Shown here in pieces: positions 25,365 through 33,021 of a stretch of 42,720 nt of DNA (positions are counted from its first letter, which is position 1; each line of letters starts with the position of its first letter). The notes beneath the pieces are model-generated. The model did no database searches. It worked only from the letters and a program-made list of their open reading frames with translations, and was not told the origin of the DNA. The position numbers were made by a program, and so were the translations under genes. Source of the stretch: Rhizobium redzepovicii (lineage in GTDB: Bacteria; Pseudomonadota; Alphaproteobacteria; Rhizobiales; Rhizobiaceae); assembly GCF_019793435.1 (NCBI RefSeq), contig NZ_JAILYH010000031.1, positions 1 through 42,720 on the forward strand. The letters run 5' to 3'.

Positions 25365-26642
25365 ATGGTGCGTATTCCTCCCGTTACCGAAAGCACCGAT
25401 AGCATTGCCAACCGCATGGTGCATGATCTCGCCGCGCTGCATTTCGAAGCGCCGCGGGCTGAGGCCCGCGCCGAGATCGGCCGGCCGGGGCGCGAACTCT
25501 GCCTCTATCCCGGCAAGCTCGGCTATGAACTGCAGGAAGAACTCGACTTCCTCTCCAACCGGGCGATGGAGCCGAACGTCTTCTTCTCCGGCCGCTTCCT
25601 CGCGCCCGCCATGCCGCGGCTCGAAGACCGGCAGGTGAACTTCGCCCTGATCCGCGACCACAATGCCGGCCGCAGCCGCATGCGTTTTCTAATGCCGTTT
25701 TCGGTCGACAAGCCGGGGTTTGCCGTCGGCCCATCGATCATCCGCGGCTGGTCGAACAGCTTCGGCCCGCTCGGCACGCCGCTGGTCGACAGCGAGGATG
25801 CTGCCGAGACTCTCGACAATCTCTTCGAGGGACTGACCGCGCGCGACCTCAATCTGCCCGGAATCGTGGTCCTGCCCGATCTCAGGCTGAACGGTATCTT
25901 CGTGCGGATGATCAAGGCCGTGGCGCTCAGCCGCAATCTTCCCGTCACCGTCACCAATCCCTATTTGCGCCCGATGCTGCAGAGCGAGGAAGAGGCGCCG
26001 GCCTATCTCGGCAAAACCATCTCCTCCTCGCATATGCGCGAGATGCGCCGCCAGTGGCGCCTGCTGGAGGAGTTGGGAACAGCGGTCTATGCCGTCGCCC
26101 GGCAACCGCGCGAAATCCATATCCGCTTCGAGGAATTCCTGGCAATGGAAGCCGGTGGCTGGAAGGGCAAGCGCCGAAGCGCTCTCGTCACCGATCGTTA
26201 TCACACGGCCTTCGCCCGCGAGGCGGTGTCGAACCTTGCCGCCGTCGATGCCGTGCGTATTCACACGATCGATCTCAACGGCAAGGCGATCGCCGCCATC
26301 GTCGTGCTGATGATGGGTGGCGAGGCCTATACCTGGAAGACCGCCTATGACGAGAACTATGCGCGCTTTTCGCCGGGCAAGCTGCTGATGAGCGAACTCA
26401 CCGAATGGCATCTCGACGACGCCAATATCGTCCGCTCCGATTCCTGCGCCGTCTCGGACCATCCGATCATGAGCCGCTTCTGGCAGGAGCGCGAGGAAAT
26501 GGGAACGCTGGTGATCGGCCTGACGCAGAACAGCGACCGCGACATGCGTCAGGTCTCAGCCCAGCTCCACATGTACCGCAGCACCCGCAACATGGCGAAA
26601 ATGCTGCGCGAGAAGATCATGTCGCTCGCCGGCCGGGGCTAG
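25365..26642 (+). CDS. GNAT-fold acyltransferase, BioF2/CelD-like (Acetyltransf_6 type)
   Basis: 425 aa, cytosolic or peripheral, with no signal peptide. The N-terminal half is family-specific. The second half (about residues 230-390) contains FEEFLAMEAGGWKG, a typical signature of the CelD/BcsL and FemAB-like acyltransferase group, followed by the GNAT strand IAAIVVLMMGGEAYTWKTAYDE and a YARFSPG turn. Related proteins take part in cellulose or exopolysaccharide modification and in aminoacyl or acyl transfer to sugars. The direct abutment to the flippase suggests acylation of a sugar precursor before or during export, which is inference. Its TAG stop shares the CTAG palindrome with the stop of the convergent ligase gene. 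Confidence 0.85.
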   Translation: MVRIPPVTESTDSIANRMVHDLAALHFEAPRAEARAEIGRPGRELCLYPGKLGYELQEELDFLSNRAMEPNVFFSGRFLAPAMPRLEDRQVNFALIRDHNAGRSRMRFLMPFSVDKPGFAVGPSIIRGWSNSFGPLGTPLVDSEDAAETLDNLFEGLTARDLNLPGIVVLPDLRLNGIFVRMIKAVALSRNLPVTVTNPYLRPMLQSEEEAPAYLGKTISSSHMREMRRQWRLLEELGTAVYAVARQPREIHIRFEEFLAMEAGGWKGKRRSALVTDRYHTAFAREAVSNLAAVDAVRIHTIDLNGKAIAAIVVLMMGGEAYTWKTAYDENYARFSPGKLLMSELTEWHLDDANIVRSDSCAVSDHPIMSRFWQEREEMGTLVIGLTQNSDRDMRQVSAQLHMYRSTRNMAKMLREKIMSLAGRG

Positions 26643-28279
26643 CACGGCTGACCTTCGGCCGCCGCCCTCTCGCGCAGCAGCCGGCGGATCACCTTGCCGG
26701 TGGTCGTCAGCGGCAAGGCATCGATGAATTCCACCTCACGCGGATATTCATGCATTGAAAGCCGCGTCTTCACCCATTCCCTGATATCGGCGGCCAGCGC
26801 CTCGCTTGGCTGATGGCCCAGCGACAGAACGATATAGGCCTTGACGATCTCGGTGCGCACCGCATCGGGTTTGCCGACGGCGGCGGCAAGCTGCACGGCG
26901 GGATGGCCGATCAGGCAATCCTCGATTTCGGCCGGGCCGATGCGATATCCCGACGAGGTGATGACATCGTCGTCGCGGCCCTCGAAGGCGACGTAGCCAT
27001 CGGCATCCTGCCGGCCGACATCGCCGGTGAGCAGCCAGTTCTTTGCGAATTTTCGTTTCGTCGCCGCCGCATCGTCCCAGTAGCCGAGGAACATCACGGG
27101 ATCGGGACTGGCGATGGCGATCTGGCCCGGTTCGCCCGTCGGCAATTCGTCACCGGCTTCGCTGACGATTGCGACGCGGTGTCCGGGTACCGCGCGGCCA
27201 ATGGCGCCGGCCCTGGTCACGCCATGGGCAGCGCTCGACGAGAGCACGAAATTGCACTCCGTCTGGCCGTAGAATTCGTTGACGGTGATGCCGAGCGTCC
27301 TTTGCGCCCATTCATAGGTCTCACGGCCGAGCGCCTCTCCGGCCGAGCCGATGGTGCGCAGCACCAGATCGTATTTCGAGCGCGGATCGGCAACGGATCT
27401 CATCAACCTCAGCGCCGTCGGCGGAATGAAGGCGTTGCGCACCCCCATCTCGGCCATGATGCGATAGGCCATGTCGGCGTCGAATTTCTGCGCCGGCGAC
27501 GAGACGACGGGAACGCCGAGCAGAAGGCTCGGCAGCAGCGCGTTGAGCAGCCCGCCCGCCCAGGCCCAGTCGGACGGCGTCCAGACCTTGTCGCCCGCTT
27601 TCGGAAAACCCTCATGAGCAAACTGCATGCCGGGAATATGGCCGGGTAGGACGCGGTGGCCATGCAGCGCGCCCTTCGGCGGCCCTGTCGTTCCCGAGGT
27701 GAAAATCATCAACGCCGGATCGTCCGGACCGGTCTTGACGACATCAAAGACGGGAGAATGGCCATCCACCAGTTCGCCGAAGTCGGCCGCATCGGCAGTC
27801 GCCCCGTCGATGCTGACGATATGTTTCAGCATCGGCAGGCGCTCCCGGATCTGCCGGATGCGCTCGAGACCGAAGCCATTGGTGACGACGGCCGCCACCC
27901 CTGCCGCCTTCAGCCGGTATTCCAGCGCCTCGACGCCGAAGAGCAGCGCCAGCGGCAAGGCGATCGCGCCAGTCTTGTAGATCGACACATGCGCGATCAC
28001 CGTCTCGAAGGATTGCGGCAGGAGCAGCGCGACGCGATCGCCGCGTTTTATGCCAAGTGAAACCAGCGCATTTGCAAAGGCCGAGGAACGGTCGGCGAGC
28101 GCGCGATAGGTCAAACTGCGGTGATGCCCGTCCGGGCTGAAATGTTCGAGGCAGACGCGCTCCGGCGCCCTCGCCGCCCAGTCGTCGCTGACGGCGCGGC
28201 CGATATTGAAATCTTCGGGAATCCGCCACGAAAAATCGCGATAGAGATCGTCGTAGCGATTGTGGGACGGCAGTAGCAT
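26639..28279 (-). CDS. AMP-binding acyl-CoA synthetase (acetate/medium-chain type)
   Basis: Activates a carboxylic acid to acyl-AMP and then acyl-CoA. 546 aa from ATG 28279 (MLLPSHNRYDDLY); longer in-frame extensions look non-homologous. Motifs: the P-loop TSGTTGPPKGALHG, the acid-binding YGQTECNF, the hinge GRDDDVITSSGYRIGP, and the C-terminal catalytic Lys in LPLTTTGKVIRR. All are intact. The overall pattern fits the AcsA/medium-chain branch, but chain length cannot be deduced. It converges on the GNAT-fold gene with a shared stop palindrome and is divergent from the aldo/keto reductase gene. Confidence 0.93.
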   Translation of the reverse strand: MLLPSHNRYDDLYRDFSWRIPEDFNIGRAVSDDWAARAPERVCLEHFSPDGHHRSLTYRALADRSSAFANALVSLGIKRGDRVALLLPQSFETVIAHVSIYKTGAIALPLALLFGVEALEYRLKAAGVAAVVTNGFGLERIRQIRERLPMLKHIVSIDGATADAADFGELVDGHSPVFDVVKTGPDDPALMIFTSGTTGPPKGALHGHRVLPGHIPGMQFAHEGFPKAGDKVWTPSDWAWAGGLLNALLPSLLLGVPVVSSPAQKFDADMAYRIMAEMGVRNAFIPPTALRLMRSVADPRSKYDLVLRTIGSAGEALGRETYEWAQRTLGITVNEFYGQTECNFVLSSSAAHGVTRAGAIGRAVPGHRVAIVSEAGDELPTGEPGQIAIASPDPVMFLGYWDDAAATKRKFAKNWLLTGDVGRQDADGYVAFEGRDDDVITSSGYRIGPAEIEDCLIGHPAVQLAAAVGKPDAVRTEIVKAYIVLSLGHQPSEALAADIREWVKTRLSMHEYPREVEFIDALPLTTTGKVIRRLLRERAAAEGQPC

Positions 28280-28530
28280 AGGCGAAATCCAGTGAATGCT
28301 GCACCAGCTAACACCTTGTGCTGCAATTGCGCAAGCGACCGGTCCGGACGGCGATGACCGCCCCCCTGCTTCAAAGCCCATCACGCATTGTTGTGCGCAT
28401 CGCCGGACGGATTCTTCGCCCGGCGCCCTGCGACTTTGCCGGTTTCCGCACTAGATCATACAAGGCGGTCCAACGACATCGGATTTGGGGCATCGGATTT
28501 GGATCAGCAAATTCATCACGGAGTCGTTTC
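28280..28530. promoter_or_regulatory. Divergent promoter region with a 14-bp-period direct repeat
   Basis: 251 bp between the ligase and aldo/keto reductase starts. CATCGGATTTGG occurs twice, at 28477-28488 and 28491-28502, 14 bp apart, ending 28 bp before the reductase ATG. Two tandem sites at this distance could be regulator half-sites or a small duplication. No clear -35/-10 pair was found. Confidence 0.4.
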
Positions 28531-29511
28531 ATGGAATATGCAAAATTTGGGAAAACCGGCCTGGAAGTCTCGAAAATCTGCCTGGGCTGCATGACCTTCG
28601 GCGATCCCGGCCGCGGCAATCATGCCTGGAGCCTGCGGGAGGAAGAAAGCCGGGCGTTGATCCGGCAGGCGATTGACCTCGGCATCAACTTCCTCGACAC
28701 CGCCAACACCTATTCCAACGGCTCCTCCGAGGAGATCGTCGGCCGCGCCATAAAGGATTTCGCCAAGCGCGAGGACATCGTGCTGGCGACCAAGGTGTTC
28801 AACCGCATGCGGCCGGGCCCTAACGGCGCCGGCCTGTCGCGCAAGGCGATCTTCGACGAGATCGACAACAGCCTGCGCCGCCTCGGCACAGACTATGTCG
28901 ACCTCTACCAGATCCACCGCTTCGACTATACGACGCCGATCGAGGAAACGCTGGAGGCGCTGCACGACGTCGTCAAGGCAGGCAAGGCGCGGTATATCGG
29001 CGCCTCCTCCATGTATGCCTGGCAATTTGCCAAGGCGCTCTACGTCTCGAGGCTGAACGGCTGGACCGAATTCGTCAGCATGCAGGACCACCTGAACCTG
29101 CTCTACCGTGAGGAAGAGCGCGAAATGCTGCCGCTCTGCGAGGATCAGAAGATCGCCGTCATCCCCTGGAGCCCGCTTGCCCGCGGCCGCCTGACCCGCG
29201 ACTGGGACGAGGCGACAGCGCGCAGCGAAACCGACGAATTCGGCAAGACGCTTTACACGCAGTCCATCGATGCCGATCGCAAGATCGTCGAGGCGGTGGC
29301 AGAGATCGCCAAGGCTCGCGGCGTCTCCCGCGCCCAGGTCGCAACCGCCTGGATCCTGCAGAAGAGTGCGGTGACCGCCCCGATCATCGGCGCTTCCAAA
29401 CCGAACCACCTGACCGACGCCGTTGCCTCGCTCTCGGTCAAGCTCACCACTGAGGAAATCGCCGCATTGGAAGCACCCTATATCCCACACGCCGTCGCCG
29501 GCTTCAAATAG
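28531..29511 (+). CDS. Aldo/keto reductase
   Basis: NADPH-dependent oxidoreductase with a TIM-barrel fold, 326 aa from ATG 28531 (CGGAG upstream). The catalytic tetrad is present: D56 and Y61 (LDTANTY), K88 (LATKVF), H129 (YQIHRFD). The C-terminal cofactor loop PIIGASKPNHLTDA matches the family. It resembles the general-stress and aryl-alcohol-dehydrogenase-like AKRs that reduce aldehydes such as methylglyoxal. The physiological substrate is not deducible. It is convergent with the TetR gene, 84 bp away. Confidence 0.94.
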   Translation: MEYAKFGKTGLEVSKICLGCMTFGDPGRGNHAWSLREEESRALIRQAIDLGINFLDTANTYSNGSSEEIVGRAIKDFAKREDIVLATKVFNRMRPGPNGAGLSRKAIFDEIDNSLRRLGTDYVDLYQIHRFDYTTPIEETLEALHDVVKAGKARYIGASSMYAWQFAKALYVSRLNGWTEFVSMQDHLNLLYREEEREMLPLCEDQKIAVIPWSPLARGRLTRDWDEATARSETDEFGKTLYTQSIDADRKIVEAVAEIAKARGVSRAQVATAWILQKSAVTAPIIGASKPNHLTDAVASLSVKLTTEEIAALEAPYIPHAVAGFK

Positions 29512-29595
29512 CCGCTGGCCGCCTGAGGCATCGGTAAGACAGATCACACTCCCTCTATGGGCAGAAGAGGGAGAGCGAAACATTGTCTTTCCAGA

Positions 29596-30174
29596 TTAAA
29601 AACTACTGCTGGGATCGAGCTGCCGGCGCATCGTCACCAGAAACTGCTCTGCAAGCGCCCGGTCTTCCACCGCGCGGGCAAGAATGACGGCGCCCATCAT
29701 CGAGGAGAGCGTGGTAGCGGCATTGGCGCGGCGTTCCTCTTCGCTCTTTCCGGGAACGATATCGGCGAGCGTGTCGACCAGCACGGAGAGCCCGTCGCTG
29801 AAGACGGCGCGCACCGCACCGCGGCTGCGGCTGACCTCCTGGATCAGAGTCGCGAAGACGCAGCTGCCGCCCGGATCGTCGACCGTTCGCCAGTGGATAT
29901 AGTGGTCGAGAAGCGATTCCAGCGGCCGGTCCGGAGAATCGGCGATATGCTCCTTCCAGCGCGTTTCGACCTTGTCGATCAGCTTGCGGCTGACCTCCAG
30001 CGCCAGGTCGTCCTTCGACGCGAAGTGACCGTAGAAACCGCCATGCGTCAGCCCGGCCGCCTTCATGATGTCGGCGACGCCGACGCCGTCGAAACCGTTC
30101 TCTCGAAAGAGCACGCCGGCAACGCTCAGGATTTTCTCTCGGTTTTCGGCAAATTTCTCGCGGCTGACCCGCAT
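29596..30174 (-). CDS. TetR/AcrR family transcriptional regulator
   Basis: 192 aa from ATG 30174 (MRVSREKFAENREKIL). The N-terminal helix-turn-helix (about residues 10-55) has the diagnostic FRENGFDGVGVADIMKAAGLTHGGFYGHFASKDDL order. The C-terminal ligand domain is helical and contains one Cys (GGSCVFATL). TetR proteins usually repress themselves and a divergent gene until a small ligand binds. Here the divergent gene is an MFS transporter 129 bp away, with two operator-like sites between them. The inducer is unknown. Confidence 0.94.
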   Translation of the reverse strand: MRVSREKFAENREKILSVAGVLFRENGFDGVGVADIMKAAGLTHGGFYGHFASKDDLALEVSRKLIDKVETRWKEHIADSPDRPLESLLDHYIHWRTVDDPGGSCVFATLIQEVSRSRGAVRAVFSDGLSVLVDTLADIVPGKSEEERRANAATTLSSMMGAVILARAVEDRALAEQFLVTMRRQLDPSSSF

Positions 30175-30197
30175 TTTTAAACTCCAGAAATAGTCGC

Positions 30198-30252
30198 TTG
30201 ACAAAATATATGACGTCCATCATCAATAGGCAAGAAATATGATGGCCATCAT
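30198..30252 (+). promoter_or_regulatory. Candidate TetR operators and MFS promoter
   Basis: A perfect 14-bp palindrome ATGATGGCCATCAT lies at 30239-30252. A related imperfect copy ATGACGTCCATCAT lies at 30210-30223, 29 bp upstream. A TTGACA -35 box at 30198-30203 precedes the first site, which would put one operator in the promoter spacer and the other just past the transcription start. This is a typical repressor layout for control of the MFS gene by the adjacent TetR protein. Confidence 0.6.
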
Positions 30253-30303
30253 GTAAAGCATTCCCGTATCTTCCCGAAGCTGAATCCGAACGGAATCTCG
30301 CCT

Positions 30304-31599
30304 ATGGTTTCCACAGCCCTTGCCTCCACCCTTGCCCGGCGCAACATCCACTACGGCTGGGTCGTCGTCGCCGCCACCTTCCTCACCATGTTGGTCACGG
30401 CCGGCGCCATGGGCGCACCCGGCGTTCTCATCAAGCCGCTGCAGGACGAGTTCGGCTGGGAGACCTCGCAGATTTCCTCGGCCCTTGCGATCCGCCTGAT
30501 CCTTTTCGGCTTCATGGGACCGTTCGCCGCCGCCTTCATGAATTATTTCGGCGTGCGCAAGGTCATCGTTTTCGCCCTGGCCCTGATCGGCGCCGGTTTC
30601 ATCGGTTCGCTGTTCATGACCAAGCTCTGGCATCTGTTGGCGCTTTGGGGCGTCGTCGTCGGCTTCGGCACGGGTCTGACGGCTATGGTGCTCGCGGCCA
30701 CCGTCTCAACCCGCTGGTTCACCAAGCATCGCGGCCTCGTCGTCGGCATGCTTTCGGCGAGCTCGGCTACCGGCCAGCTCGTCTTTCTGCCGCTAATGGC
30801 GGAGCTGACGGAACGCTACGGCTGGCGATCGACGGTGTTTTTCGTCTGCGCCATGATCATGGTCGCAGCTCTGGCCGTGCTGGCTTTCATGCGAGACCGG
30901 CCGGCCGACCTGAACCTGCCGTCCGTCGGCGAAACGCAGGTGACACCGCCGCCGGCGGGAACCTCTCTCGGCGTTGCGCTGATGACGCCGATCACCGTGC
31001 TCAGGGAAATCTCCAAGACCTCGACCTTCTGGATCCTGTTTGCCACCTTCTTCATCTGCGGGCTCAGCACCAATGGCCTGATCCAGACCCATTTCGTCAC
31101 TCTCTGCGGCGATTTCGGCATCGTGCCGGTGGCTGCTGCCAGTGTGCTCGCCGTCATGGGCATCTTCGATTTCTTCGGCACCATCGGCTCGGGCTGGCTG
31201 TCCGACCGCTTCGACAATCGCTGGCTGCTGTTCTTCTACTACGGCTTTCGCGGCCTCTCGCTGCTCTATCTGCCCTTCAGCGATTTCAGCTTCTACGGCC
31301 TCTCCATCTTTGCCATCTTCTACGGCCTCGACTGGATCGCCACCGTGCCGCCGACCGTCAAGATCGCCGCCGACCGCTTCGGCCGCGAAAAGGCCGGCCT
31401 GGTCTTCGGCTGGGTCTTTGCCGGCCATCAGTTGGGCGCCGCTACCGCCGCCTATGGCGCCGGCCTGTCGCGCACGGAGCTGTCGAGCTACCTGCCCGCC
31501 TTCTTCGTCGCCGGCGCTTTCTGCCTGCTGGCCTCGATCCTGGCGATCACGCTGAAGAAGTCCGGCCTGACCAGCCCGGCGCCCGCCGCCGCCCATTAA
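30304..31599 (+). CDS. MFS transporter, MCT/OFA-like
   Basis: 431 aa with about 12 transmembrane segments and a central cytoplasmic loop near residues 200-225 (Pro/Thr-rich). The start IHYGWVVVAATFLTMLV, the conserved GAPGVLIKPLQDEFGW after helix 1, and SSALAIRLILFGFMGPFAAAFMNYFGVRK are typical of the monocarboxylate/oxalate-formate antiporter branch of the major facilitator superfamily. The second half includes FDFFGTIGSGWLSDRFDNR, the repeated MFS loop motif. It probably moves an organic anion; the substrate is not known. It is controlled most likely by the divergent TetR gene. The stop overlaps a repeat copy. Confidence 0.92.
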   Translation: MVSTALASTLARRNIHYGWVVVAATFLTMLVTAGAMGAPGVLIKPLQDEFGWETSQISSALAIRLILFGFMGPFAAAFMNYFGVRKVIVFALALIGAGFIGSLFMTKLWHLLALWGVVVGFGTGLTAMVLAATVSTRWFTKHRGLVVGMLSASSATGQLVFLPLMAELTERYGWRSTVFFVCAMIMVAALAVLAFMRDRPADLNLPSVGETQVTPPPAGTSLGVALMTPITVLREISKTSTFWILFATFFICGLSTNGLIQTHFVTLCGDFGIVPVAAASVLAVMGIFDFFGTIGSGWLSDRFDNRWLLFFYYGFRGLSLLYLPFSDFSFYGLSIFAIFYGLDWIATVPPTVKIAADRFGREKAGLVFGWVFAGHQLGAATAAYGAGLSRTELSSYLPAFFVAGAFCLLASILAITLKKSGLTSPAPAAAH

Positions 31600-31648
31600 T
31601 GCATGTCGCCCGGAAGTGTGCCAGCGGTTCGGGGATAACGACATGCAT
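31599..31648. repeat. RIME-like repeat, copy D (one module)
   Basis: Perfect 10-bp ends ATGCATGTCG (31599-31608) and CGACATGCAT (31639-31648) flank CCCGGAAGTGTGCCAGCGGTTCGGGGATAA. It overlaps the last base of the MFS stop. It is the best-preserved single module and the clearest link to copies A and C. Confidence 0.7.
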
Positions 31649-31675
31649 AAAAATAGAGAGCTTTGATATCGCAAG

Positions 31676-31702
31676 CATCCGGCCTCGAAACGAGGCCGGA
31701 TG
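31676..31702 (+). terminator. Strong hairpin after the MFS gene, terminator-like
   Basis: A perfect 12-bp stem CATCCGGCCTCG / CGAGGCCGGATG with an AAA loop. The plus strand continues TCTCTACC, not a good T-run, so termination would be weak or Rho-assisted. It may also protect the 3' end of the mRNA. Confidence 0.5.
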
Positions 31703-31789
31703 TCTCTACCGGATCAGTCCGATAACTTCGCTTGCCCGTCTTGCGCGTGCGGGCGCTCGCATGTTAGACAGCCGCCCGTTCACTCCGTT

Positions 31790-31874
31790 GCCCCATTGGC
31801 GGAATTGGTAGACGCGCTCGACTCAAAATCGAGTTTCGAAAGAAGTGCTGGTTCGACCCCGGCATGGGGCACCA
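31790..31874 (+). tRNA. tRNA-Leu (anticodon CAA)
   Basis: 85 nt. The acceptor stem GCCCCAT pairs with ATGGGGC (31864-31870), followed by discriminator A and an encoded CCA end. The D-arm region GGCGGAATTGGTAGACGC is typical of leucine tRNAs. The anticodon stem CTCGA/TCGAG encloses loop CTCAAAA with anticodon CAA, reading UUG. A long variable arm (class II) and the T-arm GGTTCGACCCC follow. The final A of CCA is also the first base of a 25-bp inverted repeat. Confidence 0.96.
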
Positions 31875-31928
31875 GCCTTCGCTCTATGAGCTTCGGCTCA
31901 GCAAGCCGAAGCTCATAGAGCGAAGGCT
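31874..31928. repeat. 25-bp perfect inverted repeat abutting the tRNA-Leu 3' end
   Basis: Arms at 31874-31898 and 31904-31928 are exact reverse complements (AGCCTTCGCTCTATGAGCTT then CGGCT) around a 5-nt CAGCA loop. No T-run follows on either strand, so it is not a classical terminator. It could direct 3' processing of the tRNA precursor, act as a Rho-type end, or mark a past insertion. Confidence 0.85.
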
Positions 31929-32070
31929 GTCGCGCCGCAGTTCCGTTAGGAAGGATGGCTGACCGGTTTAGACAGTGCTCCGGCCACTAAAACCGTCATC
32001 CCGATACGTTCGTCCGCGCCTCCGCATCGACAAGCTGACGCGGAAGCACGAACCGTATTCACATCCGAAA

Positions 32071-32358
32071 CTACTTGTTCTTCAGCAGCCACATCTTGCC
32101 GGCCATGGTAATGCCGTAGACGTCTTTCGTGACATCGTCATCGAGGTGCCGCCGCTCGAGGAAACCTGGTTCCTTCAACTCGCCCAGCGTCTTGGCAGTG
32201 ACCGATTTTATTTTCTGCGGCCGCTCTTTCCAGCGGTCGTTTTTCGCGTAGGTCACCGTTGCGTTCTGATGCGTCCATTTATTGGCCGGCTGAGGGTAAA
32301 GGTCTCCATCCCTGGCGAGTTTCAGCGCGGCGATCTGGGACGGCGTAAGTTCAATCAT
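32071..32358 (-). CDS. Small protein of unknown function, winged-helix-like
   Basis: 95 aa from ATG 32358 (MIELTPSQIAALKLARDG). The pattern of an initial helix (LTPSQIAALKLA), a later helix VTAKTLGELKEPGFLERRH and a C-terminal YGITMAGKMWLLKNK resembles a compact winged-helix module of the kind seen in MarR-like or phage/plasmid small regulators. I cannot assign a family. It is Lys-rich compared with its neighbours, and it lies between the tRNA-Leu repeat and a small exported protein, in the most accessory-looking part of the window. Confidence 0.7.
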   Translation of the reverse strand: MIELTPSQIAALKLARDGDLYPQPANKWTHQNATVTYAKNDRWKERPQKIKSVTAKTLGELKEPGFLERRHLDDDVTKDVYGITMAGKMWLLKNK

Positions 32359-32476
32359 ACTCGAAATCCTGTGCAGGCGGTGTTTGCGCTGGGAATGCGC
32401 TTCTACCAAAGGCGTGCTCATAACACCGACGGACGAGTTTCACCACTGGATTGCGATATCAGCGCCACGAAAGGCG

Positions 32477-32504
32477 AAAACCCGGCTCTTCGAACCGGGC
32501 TTCG
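32477..32504 (-). terminator. Terminator of the small exported protein gene
   Basis: CCCGG (32481-32485) pairs with CCGGG (32495-32499), with flanking G-T and A-T pairs. On the minus strand the hairpin runs into TTTTCGCCTTT. It lies about 20 bp after the stop at 32525. Confidence 0.55.
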
Positions 32505-32524
32505 TCATTGTCGCGTAGTTCCAG

Positions 32525-32809
32525 TTAATTGCAACGCCGGACCGTTTTGGTCACTTCGCCGTCGTCGGTCTGACGGGTGACACTTCTGGTTTCGCAGCCG
32601 TTGTCGCGATAGCGGCGGTGTTCACGTTCGCGCACCGCACCGAAAGTGACGCCACGCTCGCTGATGGTTATGCCGGGTCTCACCCGTTCATGACGATAAC
32701 CGTCATCATAGGTACGTTCCCTAACATAGACGCTGTCGGCGAGAACAGGCGCTGCAAACGAGCAGGCGGCAAGGGCCGCTATAGTACAATTCAGGATGAT
32801 CTTCCGCAT
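32525..32809 (-). CDS. Small exported protein of unknown function
   Basis: 94 aa from ATG 32809, with GGAGAAACGAC just upstream. A signal peptide (MRKIILNCTIAALAACSFAA then PVLA) should be cut after about ALA/VLA near residue 24. The mature part of about 70 aa is rich in Arg, Tyr and Asp (VRERTYDDGYRHERVRPG, REREHRRYRDNG) and has two Cys near the C-terminus (GCETRS and RRCN) that could form a disulfide in the periplasm. I do not recognise the family. It has its own terminator. Confidence 0.8.
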   Translation of the reverse strand: MRKIILNCTIAALAACSFAAPVLADSVYVRERTYDDGYRHERVRPGITISERGVTFGAVREREHRRYRDNGCETRSVTRQTDDGEVTKTVRRCN

Positions 32810-33021
32810 GTCGTTTCTCCTTTCTGGATGAAAGGGCAACGAGACAAGACGCAACTGGTTCCAAGATCGCCGCCCGCCCGGGCTTGGTGCAGACGACAGC
32901 AGACCAGTTCTACGCCTGATCGCAAGGATTGCGAACAAGGGCCGCTACCCGCCAAATCAACTGTTTAATTTTGCTTGCACTTCGTACAGAGTGGCCGCCG
33001 CCATCACAGGAAGGGTCGGAC

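Noticed and set aside
31700..31918. Short open frame across the tRNA-Leu gene
   Set aside because: It runs through a structurally perfect tRNA and one arm of the inverted repeat, so coding is not credible.
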